Positions 15,081 through 23,328 of a DNA stretch of 33,058 nucleotides are shown here, piece after piece. The notes beneath the pieces were generated by a model. That model was not told where the DNA came from. It did no database searches and worked only from the letters and a program-made list of their open reading frames with translations. The translations under genes and the position numbers were made by a program. Source of the DNA: Candidatus Uhrbacteria bacterium (GTDB lineage: Bacteria; Patescibacteriota; Patescibacteriia; 2-12-FULL-60-25); the NCBI GenBank assembly GCA_018499965.2, contig JAHBAS020000027.1, forward strand, positions 1-33,058. Reading direction: 5' to 3'. Positions within the stretch are counted from its first letter, which is position 1; every line of letters starts with the position of its first letter.

Positions 15081-17510
15081 ATGAACTCCCTCGTCTCCTA
15101 TAACTGGCTCAAGCATTACGTCGACCTCAAGGGCATTACGCCTGAGGAATTTGCGCGTAAGATGTCGCTCTGCGGACCGGCGGTTGAAAAGATCGTTCCT
15201 CGGGATGAGCTTTTGCAAAACGTCGTGGTCGGCAAGCTGCTCGACGTGGGTCCGCATCCGAATGCGGATAAGCTTCGCGTATGCATGGTTGATGTCGGTG
15301 AAAAGGCACCAACGCAAATCGTATGCGGAGGATCGAATCTTGAAGTTGGGCAATTCGTGGCGCTCGCAAAGGTTGGAGCGCGCGTGAAGTGGCACGGGGA
15401 AGGGGAGCCGGTCACGCTTGAGGCAGCGAAGCTCCGTGGCGTGGAATCGTTCGGCATGATTTGCGGTGCGAACGAGATCGGTCTCGCAGAGGCATTTCCG
15501 CATGAAGAAAAAGAAATTGTTGATCTTGGCAAAGAGCTCGGAGCAACGGTCGCGTTAAAGCCGGGTATGCCGATCGCGGACCTCTTGGATCTCGCAGGCG
15601 ACGTGGTAATGGATATCGAAGTCACGGGCAATCGCGTGGATGCCATGGGCATGATCGGCATGGCCCGCGAAGCCTCTGCGATTTTGAACCGCAAAATGCT
15701 TTGGAAGCCTGCCAAGAAACTCCCAAAGCCGTCGACCGTCGACCGTAAGCCGTTAGCTATTAAAATCCACGACAAGGAACTCTGCCATCGTTACATGGGC
15801 GTTCGCGTCGCTGGCTTGAAAAACGGACCGTCTCCATGGTGGCTCAAACAGCGATTGATTTCTGCGGGGCTGAACCCGATTTCGTTGCTCGTTGATATTA
15901 CGAATTACGTGCTCTTGGAATACGCCCAACCTATGCATGTCTTTGACGTGGCTCGATTGCGCGTCAAAGGAAAATCTCCAGAACTCCATGCCCGTCGTGC
16001 AAAGGCGGGGGAGTCGATGGTCGCGCTTGATGGCAAGTCCTATGATTTGGATGAGAAGACGCTCGTGATCGCAGATGCTGAAGGTCCGGTCGCGGTTGCG
16101 GGTATCATGGGCGGAGAGCATTCCGGTGCTTATGAGGATACGACGGACGTGATCTTTGAGTGCGCATCTTTCGATCAGGTTTCCGTACGTCGAACGTCCC
16201 GCCGTTTGAATCTCTACTCGGATTCGCAGTTGCGTTTCGAAAAAGGGCTTTCCGCAGAAGGGATTCCGTTCGCCATGGCGCAGGCTATTGAGCTCGCGTG
16301 CGAGCTTGGAGGCGGGACGGTTGTGGCGGTTGAAGACGTGTATCCGACGAAGCCAAAGGCGCGTACCTTTTCCGTGAGCACGAAAGAAGTTGAAGCTCGC
16401 ATGGGCGTAAAAGTCCCGGCGGCAACGCAGAAGAAGACGCTCCAGAATCTCGGATTCAAGGTGACATCGTCCGGATCAATGCTGAAGGCAACGACGCCAT
16501 GGTGGCGTGAGTACGATATCGAAGATGGCGTTGATCTCATCGAAGAGATCGCACGTATTTACGGTTATGGAAACATTCCAGCCATCCTTCCGGTCGGCGA
16601 ACTGCCTCCACGTCCAACGGATACGGAAGTGGTTTTGGAAGATCGCGTCAAAGAGATCGCCAAAGGCGCAGGGCTTACGGAATGCTATTCCTATTCGTTC
16701 GTATCCAAGGCTTTGTTTGAGAAGTCGCTACATAGCCCAGATCGTGCATTCAAAGTCTTGAATCCTTTGACGGAAGAGTTCGTGATCATGCGTACCACGA
16801 TCGCGCCGTCGCTCTTGCAGGTGGTGGCGGATAACCAAGAACGGTTCCGCGAGCAGTCGCTTTTTGAAGTGGCGAATGCGTACCTCGTGCAACAGGGCTA
16901 CCACGAACTACCGAACGAATCGCTCGAACTCGCTTGCGCATATTTCGGCGAAGGGGATCTTTTCAAGAAAGCGAAAGGCTTCATGGAGCATCTCTTGGAA
17001 GAATTAGGCGTCCCAGGGATCTCGTGGAAGCGCGTATCCGAGCAAGGATTCTGGCATTCGGGCCGAACGATCCAGGTTTTCAAGGGAGATATCTTATTGG
17101 CTACGATCGGAGAAGTCGCTCCAAATGTCCTTGTGAATTTCAAGATTGATGGCCGCGTTGCCATGGTGCATGGGTATCTCGAAGAGATATTCCGCGTGGC
17201 CGGGCACGGTGCTTCGTATACGCCGCCAAGTGCATTCCCGGAGTCCCGTCGCGACCTTGCGGTTGTGGTTGATACGCGCACGGAGTACGCAAAGATGGAA
17301 CATGTGATCGTAGGCATCGATTCGCTCATCGCATCCGTTGAATGGTTTGATACCTATCAAGGCAAAGGACTGCCAGAAGGGAAGAAGTCCGTCGCAATGC
17401 ATATCACATTCGCAAGCGATGCGCGCACGTTGACCACGGAAGAAGTGGATACGCTGATGGAAAAGATTCAGAAAACGCTCAAGACGTCATTCGGTGCGGA
17501 GATGAGATAA
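15081..17510 (+). CDS. pheT: Phenylalanyl-tRNA synthetase beta subunit
   Basis: This 809-residue subunit is of full length. Domains in order are an N-terminal B1 region, the EMAP-like tRNA-binding domain (about 45-150, with GPHPNADKLRVC and VCGGSN), the B3/B4 editing domain (about 220-400, with NPISLLVDITNYVLLEY and QPMHVFDVARL), the B5 domain, a catalytic-like core, and the C-terminal anticodon-binding FDX-ACB domain (about 715-809, PPSAFPESRRDLAVVVD). The B3/B4 domain hydrolyses mischarged Tyr-tRNA in known PheRS. No Shine-Dalgarno sequence is obvious before the ATG. The unit ends in a strong terminator just after the stop. Confidence 0.97.
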   Translation: MNSLVSYNWLKHYVDLKGITPEEFARKMSLCGPAVEKIVPRDELLQNVVVGKLLDVGPHPNADKLRVCMVDVGEKAPTQIVCGGSNLEVGQFVALAKVGARVKWHGEGEPVTLEAAKLRGVESFGMICGANEIGLAEAFPHEEKEIVDLGKELGATVALKPGMPIADLLDLAGDVVMDIEVTGNRVDAMGMIGMAREASAILNRKMLWKPAKKLPKPSTVDRKPLAIKIHDKELCHRYMGVRVAGLKNGPSPWWLKQRLISAGLNPISLLVDITNYVLLEYAQPMHVFDVARLRVKGKSPELHARRAKAGESMVALDGKSYDLDEKTLVIADAEGPVAVAGIMGGEHSGAYEDTTDVIFECASFDQVSVRRTSRRLNLYSDSQLRFEKGLSAEGIPFAMAQAIELACELGGGTVVAVEDVYPTKPKARTFSVSTKEVEARMGVKVPAATQKKTLQNLGFKVTSSGSMLKATTPWWREYDIEDGVDLIEEIARIYGYGNIPAILPVGELPPRPTDTEVVLEDRVKEIAKGAGLTECYSYSFVSKALFEKSLHSPDRAFKVLNPLTEEFVIMRTTIAPSLLQVVADNQERFREQSLFEVANAYLVQQGYHELPNESLELACAYFGEGDLFKKAKGFMEHLLEELGVPGISWKRVSEQGFWHSGRTIQVFKGDILLATIGEVAPNVLVNFKIDGRVAMVHGYLEEIFRVAGHGASYTPPSAFPESRRDLAVVVDTRTEYAKMEHVIVGIDSLIASVEWFDTYQGKGLPEGKKSVAMHITFASDARTLTTEEVDTLMEKIQKTLKTSFGAEMR

Positions 17511-17520
17511 TCATCCTGAT

Positions 17521-17559
17521 AAAAAAAATAGAAGCGACACGCGTCGCTTCTATTTTTTT
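17521..17559. terminator. Strong, symmetric terminator after pheT
   Basis: An 11-bp perfect stem, ATAGAAGCGAC with GTCGCTTCTAT, has a 4-base loop, an A-run before it and a T-run after it, so it can work in both directions. Confidence 0.93.
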
Positions 17560-17591
17560 ATCAACATCTTTTCGTCTTGCGTGGGAAATTG

Positions 17592-17600
17592 TGTTATACT
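17592..17600 (+). promoter_or_regulatory. Extended -10 promoter of the 17619 gene
   Basis: TGTTATACT has the TGn extension. The ATG is 18 bases downstream and is preceded by a GAGAGGGG purine run usable as a Shine-Dalgarno sequence. Confidence 0.6.
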
Positions 17601-17618
17601 TCTCGATGAGAGGGGCAT

Positions 17619-17948
17619 ATGTCATTTACTTCCACGCTAGACCTGTTATACCTCGTGATCGCGATCGCCGTCCTTTGGGTGGCTGCCATGCTCACGTGGT
17701 TATTGTTCGAAGCCGCGCTTGCGATGCGGCAAGCGAATCGCGCAATAAAAAAGATTCGAGAAAAAGCAGCTTGGGTAGAAGAAAAAGTCTCGAAGATCGG
17801 CGATCGATTGGAGTCTTCTTCTTCCTACATCAACGCCATCGCCCAAGGCGGCCGTGCGGTTGCCGATTTCATCCGTTCCCGTCACGAAGCTATGGAGGAT
17901 GACGAGGAAGATGAAGCGCCTGCACGCCGACGATCCCGTCGACGGTAA
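17619..17948 (+). CDS. Small membrane protein with coiled coil (unknown)
   Basis: This 109-residue protein has one transmembrane helix (about 8-32), then a charged amphipathic helix (about 37-70, RQANRAIKKIREKAAWVEEK) likely to form a coiled coil, and an acidic-then-basic tail (EDDEEDEAPARRRSRRR). The layout resembles small DUF948-like membrane proteins, but I cannot assign the family. It forms a single-gene unit between two strong hairpin terminators, with its own extended -10 and purine-rich ribosome-binding site. Confidence 0.75.
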   Translation: MSFTSTLDLLYLVIAIAVLWVAAMLTWLLFEAALAMRQANRAIKKIREKAAWVEEKVSKIGDRLESSSSYINAIAQGGRAVADFIRSRHEAMEDDEEDEAPARRRSRRR

Positions 17949-17966
17949 TATTGAAGGATATCCTGT

Positions 17967-17995
17967 AAAAAGACATGCTAAAAGCATGTCTTTTT
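17967..17995 (+). terminator. Intrinsic terminator after the 17619 gene
   Basis: AAAAAGACATGC and GCATGTCTTTTT form a perfect 12-bp stem with a 5-base loop; the right arm ends in the T-run. Confidence 0.93.
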
Positions 17996-18157
17996 AGTTG
18001 TGTTCATGATGGCTTTTTAAGAGATTCTTTAAAGAACAGAAGCGTGTTCATTGCTTTGTTGATGCCCTTGCCATGAGCGTTCTTCTCGGACAGAATGTAC
18101 CCGTACTTGAATCGCGTTTAACTCGCAGGGCTTGTCCCGTCAGCGAAGAACATCCGT

Positions 18158-21100
18158 ATGTCAGAAGACGTCGTCGAACAACCGAAAAGCCCATTTGTCC
18201 ATCTCCACGTGCGTAGCATGTACTCCTTGTACGATGCCATTGGAGACGTGAAACGCATCGTGAAAAAAGCCAAAAGTTTTGGCATGGATGCGATCGCACT
18301 TACGGATCGTGCCGGGTTGTATGGGGCGGTTGATTTTTATAAAGCAGCGACCAAAGAAGGGATCAAGCCGATTTTAGGCGTGCAGGTGAACGTGGCGAAG
18401 AACAAATTAACCGACAAGCGAGCGCGCGTTGATGATCAATCGTACTCGCTTATTTTGTTGGCGGAAACGAATGAGGGTTACCACAATCTCCTCAAGATCA
18501 TCTCCGAGTCGTTTTTAGAGGGTTTCTACTATAAAGCGCGTACGGATAAAGATGCGTTACGTCGCTTTCACAAGGGGATTATCGCTCTTTCCGGAAACAC
18601 CGGGGGCGAGATTCCAAAACTTCTCCTTTCGCATGATGAAGAGGGGGCTGAGCGTGTCTTGCGCGAGTATCAGGATATCTTCGGACCGGAAAATTTCTTT
18701 TTGGAGCTCATGCATCATCCGGAATCGCCAACGCAGAACGAGGCGAATGAAAAGTTGATCGCCTTGGCCCGAAAGACGAGTGCGAATCTCGTTGCCGCGA
18801 AAGAGGTATTGTATGAAGACCCGGAAGATCGCGAAGCCCAAGACGTCTTGCAGTGCATCCATGACGGAAAGATGCTTTCCGACCAAAATCGATATTCCGT
18901 TTCGAATATCGACCATGCCATGTGCGGGCCGGAAGAGATCGTTGCGGCATTCCAGCATGTCCCGGATGCCGTTGAGAACACGCGGAAGATCGCGGATCGG
19001 TGCCAGGTTACGCTCACGCTTGGTGTGAATTTGTTGCCAACGTTCGACGTACCGAGCGGACGGACGCCGGATGATGAGCTTCGGGCGATTTGTGAGGCTG
19101 GACTGATGGAGCGGTATGGCGGCGTGATCTCGGAAGAGGCAAAAGAGCGTTTGGATTTTGAACTCGAAACGATCGTGCGCATGGGGTTCGCGACGTACTT
19201 CTTGATCGTGCATGACTACGTGAATTGGGCGAAGTCGCACAATGTCGTGGTTGGCCCGGGCCGCGGGTCTGCAGCGGGGTCCATCGTGGCCTATGCCTTG
19301 AAAATCACCAACCTTGATCCGTTGCGATACGGTTTGCTCTTCGAGCGTTTCTTGAATCCTGACCGTATCTCCATGCCGGATATCGACATGGACTTCGATG
19401 ACGAGCGTCGAAAAGACGTGATCGAGTACGTGATGGAAAAATACGGTCGCGATCGCGTAGCCGGTATCATCACGTTCGGAACCATGGCCGCGCGTGCCGC
19501 GGTTCGCGATGTGGGGCGTGTGCTCGGCATGACGTTCCAGGAAGTCGATCGCGTGGCAAAGGTGATTCCGCCACCGGTGCAGGGAAAGCATATCCCGCTT
19601 GAGAAATCGAGCAAGGAAAGTCCGGAGTTGCGCGCCATGGTAGAAACGGATCCGCGCGTGAAGCAGCTGATCGGCCTCGCGATCCGTCTTGAGGGGACCA
19701 CGCGCCACGCTTCGCAGCACGCCTGTGGCATCATCATCGCTCCGGAGCGGCTGGATGCGTATGCGCCGATGCAGAAGGCCCAGGGTGGCGATGTGGAAGT
19801 CGTGGTGCAGTATTCCTTGAATTCCGTGGAAGCGATCGGTCTCTTGAAAATGGACTTCCTCGGTCTCTCGAACCTTTCGATCATCCGAGGTTGTTTAGAT
19901 ATCGCGAAAGCCGTCTACGACGTCGATATCGACGTCGATGCCGTGCCGCTCGATGACCACGAAGCGTATGACCTTCTGGGTCGCGCAGAAACCACGGGGG
20001 TCTTCCAGTTGGAATCTGACGGCATGAAGCGGTACATCCGCGAACTCAAGCCAACGTGCATTGAAGACATTATCGCCATGGTGGCATTGTACCGACCGGG
20101 TCCGATGCAGTTCATCGATTCGTTCATTCGTCGAAAGCATGGTCGGGAGAAGATCGAGTACGCGCATCCGTTGCTTGAGAACGCGTTGGGAAACACGTAC
20201 GGTATCCCGGTGTATCAGGAGCAAGTCATGCAAGTCTCCAAAGACATGGCCGGCTTTACGGGCGGCGAGGCTGATACGTTGCGTAAGGCCATGGGAAAGA
20301 AGATTGCGGAACTCATGGTGAAGATGCGTGAAAAGTTCATCGACGGTTCGATCAAGTCCGGCGTCGAAAAGAGTGTTGCTGAAGGCATCTTTACGCAGTT
20401 CGAAGAATTCGCGGCCTACGGATTCAATAAGAGTCATGCGGCCTGCTACGCCATGGTCGCGTATCAAACCGCTTATCTTAAAGCGCATTACCCGGCCTGC
20501 TTCATGGCTGCGCTCATGAATTCGGATATTAGCAATATCGAGCGCATCACGATTGAGGTCGAAGAGTGTCGGCGCATGGGTATGGAGGTATTGCCTCCGG
20601 ATGTGAACGAATCATTCGCCGGATTCGGTGTGGTCAAAGCATCAGTCGATCATCCGGGTGCGATGCCGACGATCCGTTTCGGATTGCATGCAGTCAAAGG
20701 ACTGGGCGAAGATGTGGCGGAGTTGATCGTTCGTGAGCGTAAAGAAAACGGAGAGTATAAAGACATTACGGATTTCACTTCGCGTATCCATGGGCGTGCG
20801 TTTAACCGGAAGGCACTTGAAGTGCTGATCAAATCCGGAGCCATGGATCGATTCGGAGAACGAAATCAGCTGCTCTTTAACGTGGACGCCTTGCTTGCGT
20901 TCCACAAACAACTTGAACAAGAGGCGTCGAGCGGTCAGTCGAGCTTGTTTGCGAACACGGCGGTCGATACGGTGCGTCGTGTGACGTTAAAGCCTGCGCC
21001 ACCGGTGACGCGGCGCGATCGTCTCACATGGGAGCGCGAGCTCCTCGGCCTCTTCGTTTCCGAACATCCGTTTAAAGAAACGTCAGAATGTTTGCAGGGG

Positions 21101-21736
21101 TATTTTATTCCTGTAGCTGATCTCGTTAAGCACAAGAAATCCAAGATGGTCCGTTGCGGAGGCGTGCTCGTTGACCTGAAAAAGATCTACACGAAAAAAG
21201 GGGATCCGATGCTTTTCGCGAAATTAGAAGATCTCTCCGGTTCGGTTGAAGCGGTAGTCTTCCCGCGAACGTTCAAAGACTATGAAGCGATTTTAAAGCC
21301 GGATGCGATCATGTGCGTTACGGGTCGTCCGCAAGAGAAAGACGGGGAGATGAAATTGCTCGTGGAAACCTGTTTTGAAATCACGCAAGAAAACATTCCG
21401 ACGATCAAGGCCGCGATGCCGCAGTCCGCTATTCGGGAAGAGGATTGGGATGTGGAAACGGATGAATCATCGGGCGACGGGGAAAAGAACACAAATAAGG
21501 TTCATAAGAAAATCGTTTCCATTACCTTGCATGTGAAGGCAAATTTGTCGCAAGTGTTCTTGGGACAATTGCGGGCATGTTGCGATCGGCATCCTGGGGT
21601 GTACGACGTCTACTTTAAAGTCTATGACGAACACGGGTCACGCATCATCAAATCCGAGAGCCGAATGTCGTTCAGTGATGCGATGGTGAAAGAATTGGAG
21701 GCGATTCTCGGTCCTGATACGGTGCAGGTGACGTAA
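18158..21736 (+). CDS. dnaE: DNA polymerase III alpha subunit
   Basis: This 1192-residue replicative polymerase is of DnaE type. Domains in order are the PHP domain (about 10-280), the polymerase core with GPGRGSAAGSI (366-376) and the catalytic cluster PDIDMDF (407-413), the third acidic motif in LLKMDFLGLSNL, the fingers, a helix-hairpin-helix region (around KGLGEDVAELIV), and an OB domain (about 1005-1080, VRCGGVLVDLKKIY and MLFAKLEDLSGSVEAVVF). The PHP metal site looks dead: HLHVRS instead of HLHxHS, TDRAG instead of TDHGN, and AKEVLY instead of NDVHY. Proofreading would then need a separate exonuclease. No DnaQ exonuclease motif is fused. The 160 bases upstream hold no gene; only a 12-bp palindrome (TTCTTTAAAGAA, 18025-18036) was seen there. 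Confidence 0.97.
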   Translation: MSEDVVEQPKSPFVHLHVRSMYSLYDAIGDVKRIVKKAKSFGMDAIALTDRAGLYGAVDFYKAATKEGIKPILGVQVNVAKNKLTDKRARVDDQSYSLILLAETNEGYHNLLKIISESFLEGFYYKARTDKDALRRFHKGIIALSGNTGGEIPKLLLSHDEEGAERVLREYQDIFGPENFFLELMHHPESPTQNEANEKLIALARKTSANLVAAKEVLYEDPEDREAQDVLQCIHDGKMLSDQNRYSVSNIDHAMCGPEEIVAAFQHVPDAVENTRKIADRCQVTLTLGVNLLPTFDVPSGRTPDDELRAICEAGLMERYGGVISEEAKERLDFELETIVRMGFATYFLIVHDYVNWAKSHNVVVGPGRGSAAGSIVAYALKITNLDPLRYGLLFERFLNPDRISMPDIDMDFDDERRKDVIEYVMEKYGRDRVAGIITFGTMAARAAVRDVGRVLGMTFQEVDRVAKVIPPPVQGKHIPLEKSSKESPELRAMVETDPRVKQLIGLAIRLEGTTRHASQHACGIIIAPERLDAYAPMQKAQGGDVEVVVQYSLNSVEAIGLLKMDFLGLSNLSIIRGCLDIAKAVYDVDIDVDAVPLDDHEAYDLLGRAETTGVFQLESDGMKRYIRELKPTCIEDIIAMVALYRPGPMQFIDSFIRRKHGREKIEYAHPLLENALGNTYGIPVYQEQVMQVSKDMAGFTGGEADTLRKAMGKKIAELMVKMREKFIDGSIKSGVEKSVAEGIFTQFEEFAAYGFNKSHAACYAMVAYQTAYLKAHYPACFMAALMNSDISNIERITIEVEECRRMGMEVLPPDVNESFAGFGVVKASVDHPGAMPTIRFGLHAVKGLGEDVAELIVRERKENGEYKDITDFTSRIHGRAFNRKALEVLIKSGAMDRFGERNQLLFNVDALLAFHKQLEQEASSGQSSLFANTAVDTVRRVTLKPAPPVTRRDRLTWERELLGLFVSEHPFKETSECLQGYFIPVADLVKHKKSKMVRCGGVLVDLKKIYTKKGDPMLFAKLEDLSGSVEAVVFPRTFKDYEAILKPDAIMCVTGRPQEKDGEMKLLVETCFEITQENIPTIKAAMPQSAIREEDWDVETDESSGDGEKNTNKVHKKIVSITLHVKANLSQVFLGQLRACCDRHPGVYDVYFKVYDEHGSRIIKSESRMSFSDAMVKELEAILGPDTVQVT

Positions 21737-21738
21737 GT

Positions 21739-21766
21739 GGGTAGAGGGTAGAGGGTAGAGGGTAGA
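21739..21766 (+). repeat. Four tandem GGGTAGA heptamers, G-quadruplex pattern, right after dnaE
   Basis: GGGTAGA is repeated exactly four times starting two bases after the dnaE stop, then continues into GGGGAGGGG. Runs of three G separated by four-base loops make this a standard G-quadruplex pattern on the mRNA-like strand. The reverse complement (TCTACCC) matches the heptads at 32595-32630. Confidence 0.95.
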
Positions 21767-21802
21767 GGGGAGGGGTGAATGATCGTTGGTTATTGATGGG
21801 CT

Positions 21803-21829
21803 GTAGGCGGGAAATGTATTTCCACCTAC
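21803..21829. repeat. Imperfect hairpin GTAGG...CCTAC between dnaE and the next gene
   Basis: The left arm GTAGGCGGGAAAT and right arm ATTTCCACCTAC pair with one G-T-type mismatch and one bulge over a two-base centre. It has the GTAGG/CCTAC theme of the other intergenic repeats in the window. Confidence 0.65.
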
Positions 21830-21853
21830 TGCTACGGTCTACCTCTTCTCGTA

Positions 21854-21862
21854 TGCTATACT
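21854..21862 (+). promoter_or_regulatory. Extended -10 promoter of the 21879 gene
   Basis: TGCTATACT, identical to the box ahead of the coiled-coil gene on the other strand (27420-27428), ends 16 bases before the ATG. No -35 is evident. Confidence 0.65.
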
Positions 21863-21878
21863 AAGCGCACATTGCACT

Positions 21879-23048
21879 ATGGCTATTCGCCATCAAAAAC
21901 ATCGAGGGGGCCGTGATCCGTTTCCCGCACCGCCGATTTCCGGCCTTTATCAAAAGATCGCCATGTCGTTCATCGGCTTGACGGTTGTCATTGTTTTGGC
22001 GGCATTGTGGTTTTCATCCGTGCGAGCGACGGTGTGGATTACTCCATCGCGTGAATCGACGCCGATCAACGTGAGTATGGCGATTACGCGAAACCATGCC
22101 GATGGAACGCTGTATGGCCGGGTGGTACAAGGAGTATTCGAGCGGGTGCAGGAATTCCAGGTGACCAAAGGAGATGCAAAGAAGGTTACGGGCGTTTCCA
22201 TGGGAACGGTACGTATTACGAATACGAATAGCCAACCTCAGGCATTGGTCAAAACAACGCGATTGCTTACGAATGACGAACGTTTATATCGTATCAGTGA
22301 AAATGTAACCGTTCCGGCCAAAGGGACGATTGATGTGAAAGCGTATGCGGACGAAACCGGGCCGACCTTTGATTTTACGAATAAACAGAAGTTTACGATC
22401 CCAGGCCTTTCGGATTCCATGCAAAAACTCGTTTATGCCGAGAGCGTGACGCCGTTTACGGGCGGGGAGCGGAACATTCGCGTGTTCACCCAAGAAGACG
22501 CTGATGCGTCGGCGAAGGTTTTGCAGGATGCGATTTTAGAAGAGGCGAAGAAAACGCTTCGTGCGAATATCGGGGAAGCATCCCTTTCCGAGGGGACGTA
22601 TCGCACGGAAATCGTCGATAAGAATACGAGTGCTACCATCGGGGATGAAACGGATGCGTATCTTATGTCCATGAAGCTGAACGTGACCGGCGTTTTTTAT
22701 GCCAAGCAAGACTTGAATGCGGCGATCCAGTCATTGGTGGAAAAGTCGATTCCAAAAGACCGTAAACTCGCCACGGCGGGGGAATCAATGAAGCTTTCTT
22801 TTGATGTTAAAGACGTGGATGCGGCAAATGAAAAAGCGAATATCGACGTCACAGCCGAGGTTTTGACAAAGCGTACGTCTGCAGAAGGACTCGTTGATAA
22901 GACGATTATCCTGGGCCAGCCAATCGCAGATGCTCAGCGGCTTATCGAGAAAATCAATGGCGTAGAATCTGCAGAAATCATCGTCAAACCAAGCTGGGTA
23001 CGACGATTGCCGACATTAAAAGATCACGTGACGGTGAAGGTGAGATAG
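21879..23048 (+). CDS. Membrane-anchored baseplate-J-like protein (tentative)
   Basis: This 389-residue protein has a basic, Pro-rich cytoplasmic N-terminus (1-27) and a single transmembrane helix (about 28-48), followed by an all-extracytoplasmic region. Residues about 105-170 read GTVRITNTNSQPQ, TTRLLTNDERLYR, NVTVPAKGTIDVKAYADE, a pattern like the entry region of phage baseplate J / gp47-type proteins, which I recall as annotated in many CPR genomes. No phage genes are near, so a phage origin is not implied. The rest is a mixed alpha/beta region without known motifs. It lies between dnaE and thrS with its own promoter. An envelope structural role is likely; the family assignment is tentative. 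Confidence 0.6.
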   Translation: MAIRHQKHRGGRDPFPAPPISGLYQKIAMSFIGLTVVIVLAALWFSSVRATVWITPSRESTPINVSMAITRNHADGTLYGRVVQGVFERVQEFQVTKGDAKKVTGVSMGTVRITNTNSQPQALVKTTRLLTNDERLYRISENVTVPAKGTIDVKAYADETGPTFDFTNKQKFTIPGLSDSMQKLVYAESVTPFTGGERNIRVFTQEDADASAKVLQDAILEEAKKTLRANIGEASLSEGTYRTEIVDKNTSATIGDETDAYLMSMKLNVTGVFYAKQDLNAAIQSLVEKSIPKDRKLATAGESMKLSFDVKDVDAANEKANIDVTAEVLTKRTSAEGLVDKTIILGQPIADAQRLIEKINGVESAEIIVKPSWVRRLPTLKDHVTVKVR

Positions 23049-23055
23049 GCTGTTT

Positions 23056-23084
23056 TTGACTTTTTCTGCCATATTCCGTATTCT
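23056..23084 (+). promoter_or_regulatory. Promoter of the thrS T-box leader
   Basis: TTGACT (23056-23061) and TATTCT (23079-23084) are separated by exactly 17 bases, the best two-hexamer promoter in the window. Transcription should begin near 23091. Confidence 0.7.
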
Positions 23085-23090
23085 TCTTCC

Positions 23091-23264
23091 TGAACCTCTG
23101 TGTTCTCCTCGGCTACCAACCGGGTAGTGACAATCTTCGCGAAAAAGCGCCCCGAACGCTATCGGGGAAAGCGGGTGGAACCGCGGTCCTGATGAATGTC
23201 ATCGGAATCGTCCCGGCTATCAAGGTCTGAAAATCAGATCCCTGAAGCCGGCTTTTTTATTTTC
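23091..23264 (+). promoter_or_regulatory. T-box riboswitch controlling thrS
   Basis: The hallmark T-box segment GGGTGGAACCGCG is at 23173-23185 (consensus AGGGTGGNACCGCG). Its partner CGTCCC at 23209-23214 completes the antiterminator, and the terminator at 23213-23264 overlaps that partner, so the two folds exclude one another. A Stem III-like hairpin (CCCCG at 23150-23154 with CGGGG at 23163-23167) precedes it. Uncharged tRNA-Thr should stabilise the antiterminator and allow thrS transcription. The space for Stem I (23091-23149) is very short. A small hairpin CTACC/GGTAG (23113-23127) has ACC, a Thr codon, in its loop and is a candidate specifier; this is inference. Confidence 0.88.
23213..23264 (+). 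terminator. Regulated terminator of the thrS T-box
   Basis: CCGGCT (23213-23218) pairs with AGCCGG (23246-23251), with inner pairing of GGTCTGA to TCAGATCC, and a T-rich tail CTTTTTTATTTT follows. It overlaps the antiterminator at 23213-23214. Confidence 0.88.
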
Positions 23265-23291
23265 AAGAAAGTCTTTCACGGATCTTGATTT

Positions 23292-23321
23292 CTACCTACA
23301 ACCTACTACCTACAACCTACC
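23292..23321. repeat. Heptad repeat upstream of thrS
   Basis: Two exact tandem copies of the 14-mer CTACCTACAACCTA plus CC, which resolve into alternating heptads CTACCTA and CAACCTA. It lies between the T-box terminator and the thrS ATG and would be transcribed only on read-through. Confidence 0.95.
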
Positions 23322-23328
23322 AATCCAT

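Noticed and set aside
18001-18157. Small RNA or SRP RNA gene upstream of dnaE
   Set aside because: No SRP tetraloop/asymmetric loop motifs were seen; only a 12-bp palindrome and a weak GAACA/TGTTC hairpin are present.
21879-23048. Prophage remnant because of the baseplate-like similarity
   Set aside because: No neighbouring phage genes, integrase or attachment repeats; flanked by dnaE and thrS.
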